From Sulfurospirillaceae bacterium (lineage in GTDB: Bacteria > Campylobacterota > Campylobacteria > Campylobacterales > Sulfurospirillaceae): 12,873 bases of DNA. This document shows, piece after piece, positions 12,660-12,873 of this stretch (its first letter is position 1; each line of letters starts with the position of its first letter). The notes under the pieces were generated by a model. It was not told where the DNA came from. It did not search any database and worked only from the letters and a program-made list of their open reading frames with translations. The DNA lies in contig JAQWCT010000051.1 of the NCBI GenBank assembly GCA_028705785.1, forward strand, positions 1-12,873, written 5' to 3'. Made by a program: the position numbers and the translations under genes.

Positions 12660-12873
12660 TGCCACTCCATCGTCTTAGGGAAAAACTCAAAAACAAAAGT
12701 CTCTCGCCTATGTTTGGGACTATTACAAAGATAAGTTCAACGACCATAGAAGCATGTGGACTTCGCCCCAGTATCGGAGATATTGTCAAAATTATCTCTT
12801 TGGATGGTGAAAAAAGTGAACTAGGGATGATTACCGAAGTATATAGAAATGCCTTTTTTATCTCTCCTTTTTG
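12659..12873 (+). CDS. fliI: Flagellum-specific ATP synthase FliI, 5' part only
   Basis: FliI is the ATPase of the flagellar type III export apparatus. Only about 71 N-terminal residues are inside the window. The reading frame from the ATG at 12659 gives MPLHRLREKLKNKSLSPMFG, then an ITKISSTTIEACGLRPSIGD segment and GMITEVYRNAFFISPF. This is the beta-barrel N-terminal domain of FliI/F1-beta-like ATPases and closely resembles the Campylobacter FliI start as I remember it. Walker motifs lie beyond the edge. The ATG shares its first base with the folE stop. The folE-fliI order, remembered from Campylobacter jejuni too, supports the identification. Confidence 0.88.
   Translation, partial: MPLHRLREKLKNKSLSPMFGTITKISSTTIEACGLRPSIGDIVKIISLDGEKSELGMITEVYRNAFFISPF

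Overview
The window reads as a stretch of chromosome from a low-GC member of the Campylobacterota (Epsilonproteobacteria), most likely Sulfurospirillum or a close relative. This is an inference from protein flavour (FolE, FliI, ThiG, PurN and ComM all look epsilonproteobacterial) and from gene order. From memory, tig, clpP and def on one strand with folE and fliI divergent also occurs in Campylobacter jejuni. No mobile element, prophage, CRISPR array or rRNA is visible.

Region 1 (1-3471, + strand) is a tightly coupled four-gene operon, cut at its 5' end. It encodes an ABC-transporter ATPase, a MacB/LolE-type permease with an FtsX fold, a secreted LolA-like protein and an outer-membrane beta-barrel ending in Phe. 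Together these could span the envelope from inner to outer membrane; the cargo is unknown.

Region 2 (3472-4136) holds five tRNA genes on the - strand, transcribed in the order Pro(UGG), His(GUG), Arg(UCG), Arg(UCU), Leu(UAG). They are driven by a perfect TTGACA-N17-TATAAT promoter placed just after the terminator of the next block. A G8 tract lies between the tRNAs and the convergent beta-barrel gene.

Region 3 (4137-11955, - strand) is one probable eight-gene transcription unit: tig, clpP, a degenerate-GGDEF protein, def, comM, nnr, purN, thiG. Gaps are 22 nt or less, with several overlaps. It combines nascent-protein handling (trigger factor, ClpP, deformylase), a likely c-di-GMP sensor, the competence helicase ComM, NAD(P)H-hydrate repair, purine synthesis and thiazole synthesis.

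Region 4 (11956-12873, + strand) is a short divergent promoter region with a hairpin, then folE overlapping the start of fliI, which runs off the window.

The most unusual signal is a 14-bp word, AAGCTTACATGTAA (complement TTACATGTAAGCTT). It occurs four times exactly, three times in nnr and once in comM, always in the same reading frame as Lys-Leu-Thr-Cys-(Lys/Asn) and always in weakly conserved stretches between core motifs. A fifth copy broken by one extra T lies at the start of the beta-barrel gene. This pattern resembles a DNA uptake sequence or another genome-wide architectural motif, and I know of no such motif described for this lineage.
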